Assembly (NCBI GenBank): GCA_034620365.1
Contig: JAQGEQ010000175.1
Span: forward strand, 2,531,907 to 2,595,906
DNA: 64,000 nucleotides
Direction of reading: 5' to 3'
Origin: Pegea sp. RAD2-039
Taxonomy: Eukaryota > Chordata > Thaliacea > Salpida > Salpidae
This document shows, in pieces, positions 37,177 to 49,412 of this stretch. Position numbers and translations under genes: made by a program. The number at the start of each line of letters is the position of its first letter. The first letter of the stretch is position 1. The notes under the pieces are model-generated. The model was not told the origin of the DNA and searched no databases. It saw nothing but the letters and a program-made list of their open reading frames with translations.

Positions 37177-37345
37177 AGGTTTTTATTTATTTATTACGAT
37201 AAATGCAAAGGAGGGTACCCGAAGGGAGTACCTCCCGCCAACACACATTCTCACAAATAACATCTATTAAGTTATAAATATAGAAAGCAAAAGATGTAAC
37301 CCACGGCATTTTGGTAGTTCTCAAAGCATATAACAGTGAACAATT
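37177..37345 (-). mobile_element. LINE copy D: 3'-end fragment only
   Basis: Its reverse strand matches the 3' untranslated tail of copies at 41.9, 49.0 and 53.3 kb: a tract ending in the ATCTTTTGCTTTCTATAT region, then TTTGTGAGAATGTGTGTTGG, a GGTACTCCCTTCGGGTACCC segment, then GCATTTATCGTAATAAATAAAT. No coding part remains, as expected of extreme 5' truncation during target-primed reverse transcription. The outer border at 37345 is approximate. Confidence 0.75.
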
Positions 37346-38807
37346 AAAACTTGTTATATTTTGGATAACTTCTTTTATTAATGCCTGTCAAAGTTCTACT
37401 GTTACAGTTATGTTAAAAAAATTTTTTAATATAAATTGATATTTATTAAAGAAATAAATTAACTAACTTTTGATACAATGATTTGATTGATGTTTTTCAC
37501 CAAAAAAACTTTAAAAAGTGATTATATATTTTTTCTGATGCTAAACATTATTAATTTACGTTAGGTATACAATGTTAGCGACTATGATTATAATATTATG
37601 AACAGCAAAATAAAAACCTCTATCATTATGTTGATTTAGAGTTCTGAGTTATATTAATCCTCACTAAACACCAAGCCAAAAAAATTTTAATATACCAATT
37701 TGTTATCTGATCTTTTAGTAAACGTACAAATGTTCAGGCTTCAGCACCATAGTAGCGTTTATGCTGTAAAAACTAATATTTTAGGATGATAATCTATCTT
37801 TTTAGAGCTATAAAACTTCTATAAAAAGCTATGGTTAGTACTATGAATGATTATATTCATTTGAATGCTTATCAAAAAAGCTAAATAAACGGAACTCAGA
37901 GAAACTTTTAATACAGCTTTTATGCATTAGAAAAATATCGCTAATTTGGTTGAGCTTGAGTTTTCATCTTTGATGAGAAACCCCTAAATTTTATCACTTT
38001 AGTACTTTCTAATTGAGAAAATACGCAAAAGCTTTGTAAAATCTCTTTTCAAGTTGTGTAAATACTGGCTTATTAAATTCACTTGAATCAGAGCTTAAGT
38101 GTCTACAGGTAAAAAATATTTTCAAAACTTGACTTTAGGACAACTGTTGTTTTCATGTCTCTATTGATATTTGAAAATAAATTATGTGGAAAGTATTTGC
38201 AAGTAATTAGTTTAATAGATGAAAATCCTTATCAACTTGACTCATCATCACTTCTTTTTAAACTCATGTGCAAAATATATATCTACACAAACGTCAACTT
38301 GAATAGGAAAGATCAATAGTGCTGAAAAGAAGTTGCAGGTTAAATTTTTGTTATCTAAGATTAATCCGGGAGCAAAATCTGTCATAAAGATGATTGCTGC
38401 AAAGTATTAAAGAGTGATTGATGCAAGGATCCGTTCTTTGTTGAAATTCTGTAACCATTAGCACTCACTACTAGAGGACTAGTCAGAACTTTTAGGTATC
38501 ATCGTAGCTGTTGATGATCATATTTGGCTGGTAATGTCAGATTATCGGCGAGTCTTTCCTTTCTTCTTTTCACAAAAAGCAAGTTTTTTGATAAAAGTAG
38601 TCTCAACTGACGTAAGGAAACTGACTTGAAACTCGGAAATATTTCTAACTTGACTATTTAATAAAAACATAAATAATGAATTAAAATAGATCACTGACTC
38701 CTTATAGCAACTTATTCTCATATCTGCTCCTCCGACAAAAACTGAAACTCAATCACATTGATGATATTCTATTTGTAAATGCAACCAAGTCAGTTGGAAA
38801 TTAGTAA

Positions 38808-38813
38808 TTTATT
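38808..38813 (-). promoter_or_regulatory. Polyadenylation signal of RPL23A
   Basis: TTTATT on the plus strand (AATAAA on the gene strand) begins 15 bp after the RPL23A stop, implying a very short 3' untranslated region, common for ribosomal protein mRNAs. Confidence 0.6.
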
Positions 38814-38827
38814 GCCGAAATAACAAT

Positions 38828-40224
38828 TTAGATAATTCCAATTTTGTTGGCAACATCTAAAGCATCATAATCAGGTGCCAACTTAACATATGCCTTCTTT
38901 CTTCCAGCATAAATCATAGTGTTGACTTTTGCCACATCAATATCATACAGTTTTTTCACTGCTTGTTTGATTTGAGGCTTGTTGGCCTAAAAAATAAAAT
39001 ATATAATTTCAGCAAATTATAATTATATAAAAAATTATGAAACAAATTTCTTATGAGCAAGATCTTGATGTAGGATATCTTGGATGTCAATTTTAAATAA
39101 TTTTCTTTTCAAATTATATTCAGCTTCAAGAATCAAACTTAAAAGCTAAATTGAGTAAAAAAATTGAAAAAAGTAGATTTGTTAAATAAAACAAGTTTTT
39201 CAACAAAAAAACAAACTAACAAGAAGACAACCAACAATAAAAATTCACCTTAATATCAACAATGAAGACCAAAGTGTTGTTATCTTCAATTTTCTTCATT
39301 GCACTTTCAGTGGTAAGTGGACTTTTGACAATCGCAAATTTGTCCAACCTAAAATCATCTTATTTTAAAAATAGATTACCAAAATAATATTTATTAAAAA
39401 TGTATTATCCATTTGGTAACTGATTAAAATTGATTATAATAAAATAATCAAATAAAAAATTATGGAAAAAAAATTATAAGTTCTTTCTATTAAAATATAA
39501 TTTTTTAAATTTATATAATCTATCTTAAGTTGATGTAGTCTCTTAATATAAACAATTCATCTTACTTGTTACGTCTGGCAACACTCTTTCTTGGAAATTT
39601 AGGGGCTCTTGGAAGGGACAAGGTTTTGGGCAGCTGGAAGTGGACACTCTTACGAACCTTTTTCCTTTTATGTGAGTGAACTCCTTTGATCACAGCCTTC
39701 TTGGCCTTGAGGGCCTTCTCTTTAGCTAAAAATAAAAGAATATATATAAAAAACTTGAATAACAATAATGTATTAATGATAAAGTATTTAGTTTTCTTAT
39801 TGCTAAAATTTATATAATTTACTAAACTAATAAAACTAGAAAATTATATTATACTTTAAAAATTAAAATATAAACAACATCCACCAACTTTAAATATGAA
39901 AATTATATTATAAAATTTTATATTCATTTTATTTAAAAGTTTAAATGTATAAAACAACAAAAATAAACAAAATAGCAGAAAATAGTTTTAATTACCCTTT
40001 CAAGCATTATATTTGAATGGAAAACATTAAAAAAATTATATTTATCAATAACTTAAAACTAACTTTGTAAAAGTTTGAATAAAGTACTTAGTTTCAAATT
40101 ATAATGCCATAAGACAAAAATAATTTTTTTTTAATTATAACTTTATTTTAAACTAAATTTAAATTAAACTCTTTCCGAATACAAAGTTTTAATAAGTATG
40201 CAGCTTACCGTCCTTAACAGCCAT
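38828..40224 (-). CDS. RPL23A: 60S ribosomal protein L23a (uL23)
   Basis: Component of the large ribosomal subunit near the polypeptide exit tunnel, a docking site for SRP and nascent-chain factors. Four exons on the minus strand: 40209-40224 (MAVKD), 39566-39725 (basic N-terminal extension rich in Lys), 39249-39348 ([20 protein letters not shown]) and 38828-38986 ([20 protein letters not shown] ... [16 protein letters not shown] stop), 144 residues in all. Frames and phases fit exactly. Ribosomal protein introns often host snoRNAs. I looked for C/D boxes in these introns and saw none. Confidence 0.97.
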
Positions 40225-43200
40225 ATCTGTTGTATATTCGAAAAGAGCTACAGCACCAAATAGTAGAATACAACAATTGAGGAAATTAACCTAAGCAATA
40301 AAAATGTTTTTTAGTAAAGGTAAATTTGTAAATGAAATAAAAAGAAACTAAAACGAACTACACTAATAAAACTTTTTATCTAAGAAATATTTTTTTTTAA
40401 ATATCCAGCTAAAAAAATTATTTTCATTTAAAGAATTTTCAATTAATTTTTATCATTTTCGAAATGAAACTTTAAATACATCAATCTAGAAAGCTTCATA
40501 TTTCTTGCAAGTATGTTTTAAGGAATCGAAACACTACTTTTAAGCTAAAAGCTTTGCTATAAGGAGTTTAATAGATCTAATCACAAGTAATGTACAACAC
40601 TGGTCTGAAAATTGGCAGCTCAGTATCCAACCCACAAACTTTACCTTCTCCAGTAAACCACCTGCACATTCATTATACCAGTGTTAGTTTATTATTCCAC
40701 AAATATTTTCGGTCCGAGACCCTGGAGCTACCCTAACATCTTACTTTAAATTGTATTACTATGTTTCTAAAATCTTTGCAAAATCTATCAATCACGTTTA
40801 CCTTATTGTAAAGATATTTAATTCTAATAATCCATACTTCTTTATCAACCTTTTTATCAAATTGTATGCACGTCTAATTCATGAATACAATGTCAGTGCA
40901 ATGATGCCATATAAAGTTAGTTACATCAAAAATTGAATCTGTTCAGGCAGCATTTACGATATTGGTATGCAAGAAACTTAATATTAAATACGGTAGCTAT
41001 GAGCATCCCCTCAGGTTCTTAAAATAGACACTTTAGAAATTCGACGGAATAGATACGAAATAATTCTTATTTTTGAAATTATCCACAGTTTATCTAACCC
41101 TCAATTCGATACTTTATCAGTCCTTCAAATTATATTAAATTAGGCGACATACATTACACCTTAATCAGCTTATATTACCTGGTACTTTAATTTTTTATAA
41201 TGCAATTTTTTTTACATCTTTTTTAATACCCCCAAACTAATACTTGGAACCACCTGCCATAGGACATTGTCATGTAAGAATCACTCGTGCTGTTTAAGCA
41301 GAAGTTCAGCCGTTAATATTGTCGCAATTGTCATTTCTAAAGTGTGATCTTTTTTTATATATTATTAACATTTTATGTAATTATGTGCCGTATTTATGTA
41401 TATTGTTCGCGACAAGGAAAAGTCTTTAAAAAACAAAAGTATAAAGGCCCTGTGAGTCTGGTTAATGACAATACCTCTAGGAGAGGCGAAATTCTAAATT
41501 TAAAGCCGGAATTGGAGCACCGTAGGTAGCTTGGCACTGTACTCAATGTCGTTTTGGTAGCTCCTGCGACGCCAGCTTGACGAATCTAAGTCAGTCCACC
41601 TGTTTCGCTGCACAAGCTGGCTGGCGTAGAGAGTGAATGGTACCATTAATAGTAATGACTGGATTTCCATAAATTCTGCCCTGGTACATATATTCATAGC
41701 ATATATATACATGCATAGCTATTTGCAGTCGTGGCGGGCCAAAAAATATTTTACAGAGACTTATAAACTGCCAAGTGTTACGTTTTTTTTTCTATACTTC
41801 TTTCTTAATTATATATAGTAACTATATTATTTGTGAGAATGTGTGCTGGCTAGATGGGCTTTTTTCAGGCAATCTTTTTCGTATTTATTGTAAAGAATAA
41901 ATAAATAAATGACCCAAAATATTTTTCGGTGAGTTCTAAATTACGTTAACTTTGTATAGCATCACTCACACTGCTATTTCAGTTTGGTTAACATATTGTT
42001 ATTGTAACTGTAAAAAATTTGTATTTTTATGATAAATGGATTAAGATAGATTAGAAAGTACCAACATCTAAACTAATGAACAAGTGTTACTAACTGCCTA
42101 TATAGGTTTTAAGATCTTGTAATTATTAGAAACTATCATATTAATTTAAACTAAAAAAGATTGTACAAAGATTCAAGATAAAACTTGAGCTATCAAAACT
42201 TTAGATTGTTAAAATGACCTGAGTTTTAAGTAAAAGAAACTTATAAAGCTTACTATAGCTTAGTAGTAATTTGACTTCTATAGATTCGATATGATTTTAA
42301 GTATTAATGTTATTACTGAAATTGCTGCTGCCATAAGCAGTTTATGCTTTTATATTTGTTCTAGATCAAACGTTAATAAAAAGTATCTAAAAACTTTAAA
42401 GCAGTTTAAATATATCACCTTAGAATTTTTTATATATAATTTTTCTTTGATTTATCAAATCGTTTCAAATTAATCATGCAATAGTTACCATTGATACATT
42501 GTTAAGGTTTTTACCAAAAAATAAAAACGTAAGTATATGTTCATTTAGAAAACTATCTTATTTATATTAAGTATAAAAATTGGACGTTTCTTTAAGATCT
42601 ATCAAATTTTTGGTTTAAATAAAATTATTATTTTGAAATAATTTTTAGATGGTTCTAGAGTTACCTTCGTTACTATTTTTGTTTTTGTCGCTAGTAAGTC
42701 ATACTTCTCAAAAATCATGTGACTTGGTGGTTTTTACTTATACAGGAAACTTACCATTTAACTTTGTTATTTTTCTGTCCATTGCTTCATTTTTACCTCC
42801 CTGCTTTAGACCACTTTAAGGTTTATGTGTGGTTTCCAATTATATTTTTCAAACTGTTTTTTAAATTTTTATTTTCATTAATATACTTTTTAAAAGAACT
42901 AAAAAAATTATGCTACCTTAATTATGTAAATAAAAAAGTTTCATTATATGTATATTTATTTTACTTTTTCTTAGAATATCGTCTATTTAGAGTTTTATTA
43001 TTTATTTATTTAGAATTTCTAATTTAGAATATCATATATTTTTTAGAAATCTGATATTTAACTATAACTAGTATTTAAATATATTTTGTCTATTTAATTT
43101 TATTAACTTAAACAACAACTATGTTATCTAGATTAGATAAGGATTATAAATAAAAATTTTGTTAATTTTTTGGTATTAGAGGCTTGGTTTTATTTACTTT

Positions 43201-43266
43201 GTACTTTTTAAATTATTATTCATTTTTTATAGATATATAAACTTTTGATAATTTTTTTGAAAAAGT
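40225..43266. other. Intergenic region with LINE copy B
   Basis: Between the divergent RPL23A and LAPTM4-like genes. It holds LINE copy B (40585-41912), itself interrupted by a GC-richer segment. The rest (41913-43266) is AT-rich with no gene recognised. A hydrophobic plus-strand frame at 42719-43027 is judged an AT-rich artefact. Confidence 0.55.
40585..41912 (+). mobile_element. LINE copy B: 5'-truncated, decayed, with foreign segment
   Basis: Begins within the reverse-transcriptase frame (WSENWQLSIQPT, matching WSANWQLKIQPT of copy A). It continues through VSKIFAKSI, IKLYARLIHEYNVSA and KIESVQAAFTILVCKKLNIK with several stops and frame changes. It ends with the shared tail (TTTGTGAGAATGTGTGCTGG ... 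GTATTTATTGTAAAGAATAAATAAATAAAT). Between about 41405 and 41690 lies a GC-richer stretch not present in the other copies. Non-functional. Confidence 0.75.
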
Positions 43267-45574
43267 ATGAATAATGATAAACCCCCTTCGTGCTTCTTGT
43301 GTTGCAATGTCATCACTGGTACAATGCTTAAAGCTTTTTTTGTACTGGTAAGTATTTTATTTTAATAAAAGTAAATGTTTGTTGAAATTGGTTTAACCTC
43401 TTAAAAGCTTTACTTTACATAACCCTTTGAGTATCCAATGATAGATCTTATATATCTGGATTTATATTTAATTTTATATAAAATATGATATATTTTGATA
43501 TTTTAAATGATGTCCAGTTTAGACTATATTGTTGGAAATAGGAACTAAAAATCTTAAAGGTTTAAATGTTTGAAGTCTTCTTAAATAATTTTATTTATTC
43601 TACAGATCTCTGGCTTTTTGATTTTATCTGGTAGTATTCTTGAAAGATCAGGATACATTGATCTTTCAAGCAGTGTTGATGATGAGTTTTCTTCAAAAAT
43701 GATGCAATATTATAACTCTTCTGACAAAGGTTATTATTTTTTTGTTAGTTCATTGTTAATTTTTGCCAAAAGTTTTTCTTATATGTCTACTGTTGAATAA
43801 TTCATGTTTATGTTTTATAGAAACATTTAAACAAAATAAATATTAACAGAAGCAAAAGAATTTTAGCTATTTGTTTGTCATCTATATTTTATTTTGTTCT
43901 TTGATTTATAAATTTTACTGATTTTTTTAGCTTTTGCTGTAACTATCTTGAATGGACTTTTCCTGATGATTATTGGATCTTTGGCTCTTGTTGGAGTTGC
44001 TAAAGTATTTTCTTTTGATGTTTAACGCTTATTTATTTTGAAATACTTTTTGAGTTGACTTTAATCATCAATTTTTAAATGTTTAGAGTCGTTCTCGGCT
44101 TCTTCTTCCTCTGTTTGTTGTTCAAATATCTGAGATGATTGCTGTAATGGGAGCTTTGTGTTCTGTTATCTTTCTTCCTGATAAACTGCAAATCTTCATC
44201 AATGAGGTGAGGAGTTTAATAAAACTTGTTTTCAGTTTTCTAGAAATTTCAAATTAAAACATTTTTCTTTAAAGATTAAACACTTGGCTGGTAAAGATTT
44301 GAGAAATTGGATTATGGGATTTGATGATACATGGCGATGTATTTTTGCTGTCACCTATTTTTCTATTCTACTTTCTGTCAATATTCTTTTTGTGAGAGTC
44401 ATCTTTCAATGCTACAAATATCTTACTACTCAGGTGGGATTATTACATTGATGAAAAATATTTATATTATTTATGGTATAATTATTTAATTTATTATTTA
44501 AAGTCTTGTAATATAATGTGAGTTATAATAAACTTATTTATAATCACCAATTAAACTTACATCTGAAACAGAAGTTTAACCAGAAACTTGATAATTTATT
44601 TTACAACCTTTTCTAATATTCTTCATATAAATAATGAGAGAGAATATTTAATGAGTTATTTTACAAGTTTAAATTAAGTTTCCTAATTAACTCATCATTG
44701 TCAAAGTGTTTTTGATGTATTTTTATCAAACTTTATACTATTAGTTGCATATTTGGTAAAAACAGCTCAAAGGTTATTTGAAAAGTATATTTAATCTTGA
44801 AAAATATTTTTCTTTTCACAAATTGATTTTCAAATTTTTACATTTTTGTTGATAGTTTAAAAAATTGATTTTTCTACTGTTTAAAAAAACTTTTGTATCT
44901 TTAGGATGCCATTCCTCGTCGACCACATGAAATTACTATCATCACAATGGAAGATCAACAAGCTGATACTCCTACCTATAAGGTAGATTGTTCAACATTT
45001 TCAAATTTGCTCATCACAGTTAATTTTGAAATAAATTTAAAAAATCAATAAAAAAAAATCAGAATACCATTATGATGATGAGATATTTTATCATCTTCAA
45101 AAATAGATAAAAAGCTTTTTAATACAACATCAATTCAGTTGATACATTTTTCAATATTAGAAAAAGATTATTCAGAAATAGATTATTTAAGATTAATCCT
45201 TTTTGTCATCAGATATTAAAATTGTTTAAAATTAATCTCAATTTGTTCCTTACTTATTTTAAAACATGAAAATAGATTTATCGTCGTTTTATTAAGTTTC
45301 AAATCTTCATCTAATGACTTTATTCTATAAGTTTGAAACAATAATTTTTCATTTTATCTTCATAACTTAAATATTTTTTATTAAACAACTTTTTCAGCAA
45401 TTTCTTAAAAACTCATAAAGACTGTTTTCAAATCTTGAATTTTTTATCCTGTATTTTAAATCTAATTTAACATCTGTTTGTTTGCAGTTGCCAAAATATG
45501 AAGACTTGCAGAAGATGCCTTTTATGGATGTTCAGGACAATTATCCCGTTAAACCACCAGCATACCAAATCTAA
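43267..45574 (+). CDS. LAPTM4-type lysosomal four-pass membrane protein
   Basis: Seven exons with clean borders: 43267-43347, 43606-43729, 43931-44004, 44087-44206, 44275-44433, 44905-44982 and 45488-45574, about 240 residues. The start MNNDKPPSCFLCCNVITGTM matches the LAPTM cytosolic CxxC entry before the first membrane helix. Four hydrophobic helices follow, with a lumenal loop holding YYNSS, an N-glycosylation candidate. VIFQCYKYLTT leaves the last helix. The cytosolic tail ends with YKLPKYEDLQKMP and a PPAY motif, the kind of PY motif that binds Nedd4-family ligases for lysosomal sorting. LAPTM4A/4B/5 cannot be told apart. AATAAA lies at 45892. Confidence 0.85.
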
Positions 45575-45891
45575 CTACCAAATTCACCATTTAATGCTTT
45601 TTTAATAATTTTCTCTCTGTATATATAGATTTAAGTTTAGTTTTTAAGTTATATTGATATTATGAAATCTATGTTCTTTAATTCTGTACATCCTCTCTAC
45701 CAATTTGCTTCTTCAACATCTAGCTACAATTTTGTAAATTTTCATCACTTTTGTAAGTAGATTTCTCGCCTGTTCTAAAAGTGAATCCTATATTAGTCAC
45801 TTGTACTTTCCCAGTGGCAAAAGGTCCCTTGTTGTGATTTAATCAATTGCTGTAATTAGGTTTAGTTTTTGCTGATATTAGAATAAATTGA

Positions 45892-45897
45892 TTTCAC
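45892..45897 (+). promoter_or_regulatory. Polyadenylation signal of LAPTM4-like gene
   Basis: AATAAA 318 bp past the stop, the first one seen downstream on this strand. Confidence 0.45.
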
Positions 45898-48349
45898 AAT
45901 ACTTTAATGTGTATGAATTTGTTTTATGGTTTCATTAATCAATAACAGAAAATCTGCTTATTTGTTTAATGAAACTGAAATGCTATTGATTGAAGCCGAG
46001 GTAGTTGTTTATGTACTATTTAAAAATCATTCATTCTCCACATAAAAATAGAAACATTTAAAGCCCTATATACATTTCCACTTTAAAATTAGATGATTTA
46101 TTTTAGCACATTGTTTAAATTTATCGATTTTCTTCTGAAGTGGATTTCAAGAAACTAATAAAACATAAAAATCGACAGAATCTTTTTTTATAAGGAAGTC
46201 TGCTTTTTTAAAGCAGCTATTTTAAACATGCTTCATCCAGTGAATGTAATTATTTTTATTTTTTAGAGTTAATTCATTGATTTCGTTTGAAGAGCTTAAT
46301 TAAATTAATTACTTTAATGTTTCCAAATACCTTTTTGATAATTTATGAACAATTTTCAAATTTTGGCAAATGAATATTTTAACAAATTCTTCATCAATTT
46401 AAATCATCATTTATACTAATATAAGAGCTAATAAAATCCCAATTTAATTAGTTATTTCCAAAAATCTTTAGTAATTTTAGTCTAACTTTAATATTCGTAC
46501 TAATTGTAAGTTGAGAGTCAATAGCTTAAACAGTTTTAAACTTATTGGTTTTTAAAATTCAAATTAGAAACTAATTATTATGCACCAAACCATCAACGAT
46601 AAATTTTTTACCTTTTTTGGTTTAAAAAAGTATTTTATAATTCGCCTTTTGAAAATAGCTTAGTTTTTTATTTATTTACTGTCAAAAACCTAAAATTTGT
46701 TAATCAAGATAAACAATGGTGTGAGTAGAACAAATTTTTTGCAAAACTTTCATGATAAACTAGATTAGTTAAAAATTAGACATAAATTAAAACAAAAAAA
46801 GTTTGGTGCCTACAATTAAAATTTTAAGTAGATGAAAAAAGGCCAGCAATTTTCTAAAGTAAAAAGTCGATGGTTAGCAGCCAAATTAGCACTTAGCATT
46901 TAACAAATTCTTCTTGCTGAATCATTAAAATTTTAAAGTGTCAAAAACAGTCTTATAAAAACCAAGTAAGGGGTACCAAGAAATAAATTATATCTTTACT
47001 CAAGACTGCTGCCTCTAAGACACAAATTTTATAGAAAAACTCAAATGACCGTGAGTTGCTAATCTTTGAAGGGAGCTATTGGTCAGAATAAAAAGAAATT
47101 TAAAGAAAAATACAATTAAAAAATTTGATCAAAAATCAAAATGATCGCATAAAAAATTGTATTTTAAAAAGAAGATGGCAAAGTCATATGGATGCAGAAA
47201 CATTTAGAAAAAAAACCTCTTTATCAAAAAGCTTGTTGATTAACTGACTATAGAGAATCTATAGTATAACAATTTGTCTCATAAATAAATCAAGTTTTTA
47301 TCTGCTTCTAGAAGTGTATAGTATCTTAAAATGTTATGTATATTCTTCACAACAAAATAGTTAGTAGTTAAGCTAAAGTTGAATTCAAGTTTTCTTGATG
47401 CTTTTTTCTGGGATTCGAAAAAATGGTTTTATTAAAGCAAAAAATATTAAATATATATTTTCTAAGGTACCAAAATCCAAGGTGAAAATTAACTTTATGC
47501 TTACATTAACTGATTTTTTAAGGCTATCAGCTGTTTCAACAAAATTTTATACTTTTTAGCTTTTTTTGCTCTTTATCAACTCATGTATCTATTCAAGTAT
47601 CATTAATCATTATAGTTCTTTACAGAACTAATTTTTTCTGATTTTTTAAACTTTTTAAAGCATCTATTTAAAATACAAAGCTGAGCATAATGATTATTAT
47701 TATAGAGCATAATGATTAAAAATTCGATAAAAAACGATTAAAAGATAATCAAAAGATGGCAACTATCTTTCACAAACTGAAGTTTGGGAGCCATAGCTCG
47801 GAAAATTGTTAAGACTGTTTTGTCAATTGCATTAAATGTTGTAGAAATGTTTCTATTTTCTTTATGTAAAGCTAATCAACTGTTCTGAAATCTTGCAAAT
47901 ACTCTTTACCGAAGTCACGGCTGTTTCTAGAAAATAACTGACAATATTAGTTACTACATTTCGTGGTTACTTTGTTCGCTATGTCAGCTTCTGCTTCAAC
48001 TAGCTTAGATAAGTACTAAGGTAAAGACAATTTTGAACATCAATTTAAGCCAGTTTTATGAAATTTTCAAAAAGGTAGATTTTATCATGAAATATATTAT
48101 GCAGAGGTGATTACAGAGAGTTATTAAGCCCACAAAGAGACGGCCTATAGAAGTTGCAGCTTAGTAAGGAGATAGATCTAATTTTATTTTTTCTTTGTTC
48201 ATCTTTTTCTTTTGTTGATACTAAAAGTTTTACTTTAATAAACTAATATATAAAATTTAATATATAAAATCTTTGTCTGCTTGCAAGTCAAGTGTATAGA
48301 CTGTTAGTAGTAAAGATTTCAGAGCTCATTACTTTTGTATATGATAAAA

Positions 48350-49010
48350 AACGTCCAATTCTTGAATACAATGTCAGTGCATGGATGCCATATCAAGTTG
48401 GTGATATCAAAAAATGGAATCTGTTCAGGCAACATTTATGGGATTAGTATGCAGGAAAGTTAATATTAAATCCGATAATTATAAACATCGTCTAAGCTTC
48501 TTAAATTTAGACACTTTAGAAATTCGACGGATTAAATGCGACTTAATTCTTATTTTTGAAGTTATCCGCAATTTAATTGACCTTTAATTCGATGCTTTTC
48601 TTTTCCATTAGTCCTTCCTTCAAGTTATATCAACTTAAACGACACACATTACATCTTAATACGCCCATATCACCTGGTACGTTAATCAGAGCAAATTTTT
48701 TCTCATACCGCACGATTAGTACTTGGAACCAGCTGCCATCATACATTGTCATGTCAGAATCACTCGCGTCGTTCAAGTAGAAGTTGAACCGTTATAATAT
48801 TGCCAACACTGCCATTTATAAGCTGTGAACTTTTCTCTCCTTTTTTATTATTCTATATAATTGCTCACTGTTATGTTTGGGGAATTCTGAAATACTATGT
48901 GCTACATCTTTTGCTTTCTATATTTCCAACCTAATAAATATCATTTGTGAGAATGTGTGTTAGCGAGAGGTGCTCTCTTCAGGCACCCTCCTTCGCATTT
49001 ATTGTAATAA
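48350..49010 (+). mobile_element. LINE copy C: 5'-truncated fragment
   Basis: Starts inside the ORF2 C-terminal part (RPILEYNVSAWMPYQVGDI, identical in most positions to copy A), then runs on with frame changes. The open piece 48577-48780 holds FFSISPSFKLYQLKRHTLHL and FFSYRTISTWNQLPS. It ends with the family's tail (CATTTGTGAGAATGTGTGTT ... GCATTTATTGTAATAAATAA). Closest to copy A. Non-functional because only about 200 codons remain. Confidence 0.8.
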
Positions 49011-49412
49011 ATAATGAGAAGTTTCCTAAAGAAATAGCTTTCTACTCTAAATTAACAATGAAATGATAAATAACCTAATAATTCATTACTATAAGTTGGA
49101 AACTGCTTGAAGTCCTACTTTCAACAAGCGTTAGCTAATTTTTTAATGATTGCTGCCTTTATATTCATCAAAAATCAAATAGAAAACGAAAAATGACTCA
49201 GGCTCAAACAATCGGTTTACTTTAATTGAACAAACACGCGAAGAAAAATAACTCGTTATAGTGACCAACTTTTAATAGTTTTAACGAAGTAAAATACAAG
49301 AATAAACTGAAAATAAATCCAAATATTTTCTTGTGTACTCATAAATCACCAAACTTTCCAAAGAAAACCAACTGCTTATAGAACCTTACACACGACAAAC
49401 AACCAGATGAAT

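Larger units (their letters stand above)
36365..38827. other. Intergenic region with one LINE 3'-end fragment
   Basis: Gene-free, AT-rich sequence upstream of EXOSC6 and downstream of RPL23A. It holds one short LINE tail (37177-37345). An AATAAA on the minus strand at 38808-38813 belongs to RPL23A. Confidence 0.55.
45575..49412. other. Intergenic region with LINE copy C
   Basis: Convergent spacer between LAPTM4-like and EIF3E. The LAPTM4-like 3' untranslated region probably runs to the AATAAA at 45892. LINE copy C occupies about 48350-49010. The rest is AT-rich and without recognisable genes. Confidence 0.55.

Noticed and set aside
39000-40200. Possible box C/D snoRNA in RPL23A introns
   Set aside because: No TGATGA and CTGA pair at proper spacing was seen in any of the three introns.
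42719-43027. Hydrophobic 102-codon plus-strand frame
   Set aside because: Phe/Leu/Tyr-rich translation typical of T-rich non-coding DNA; no splice or family support.
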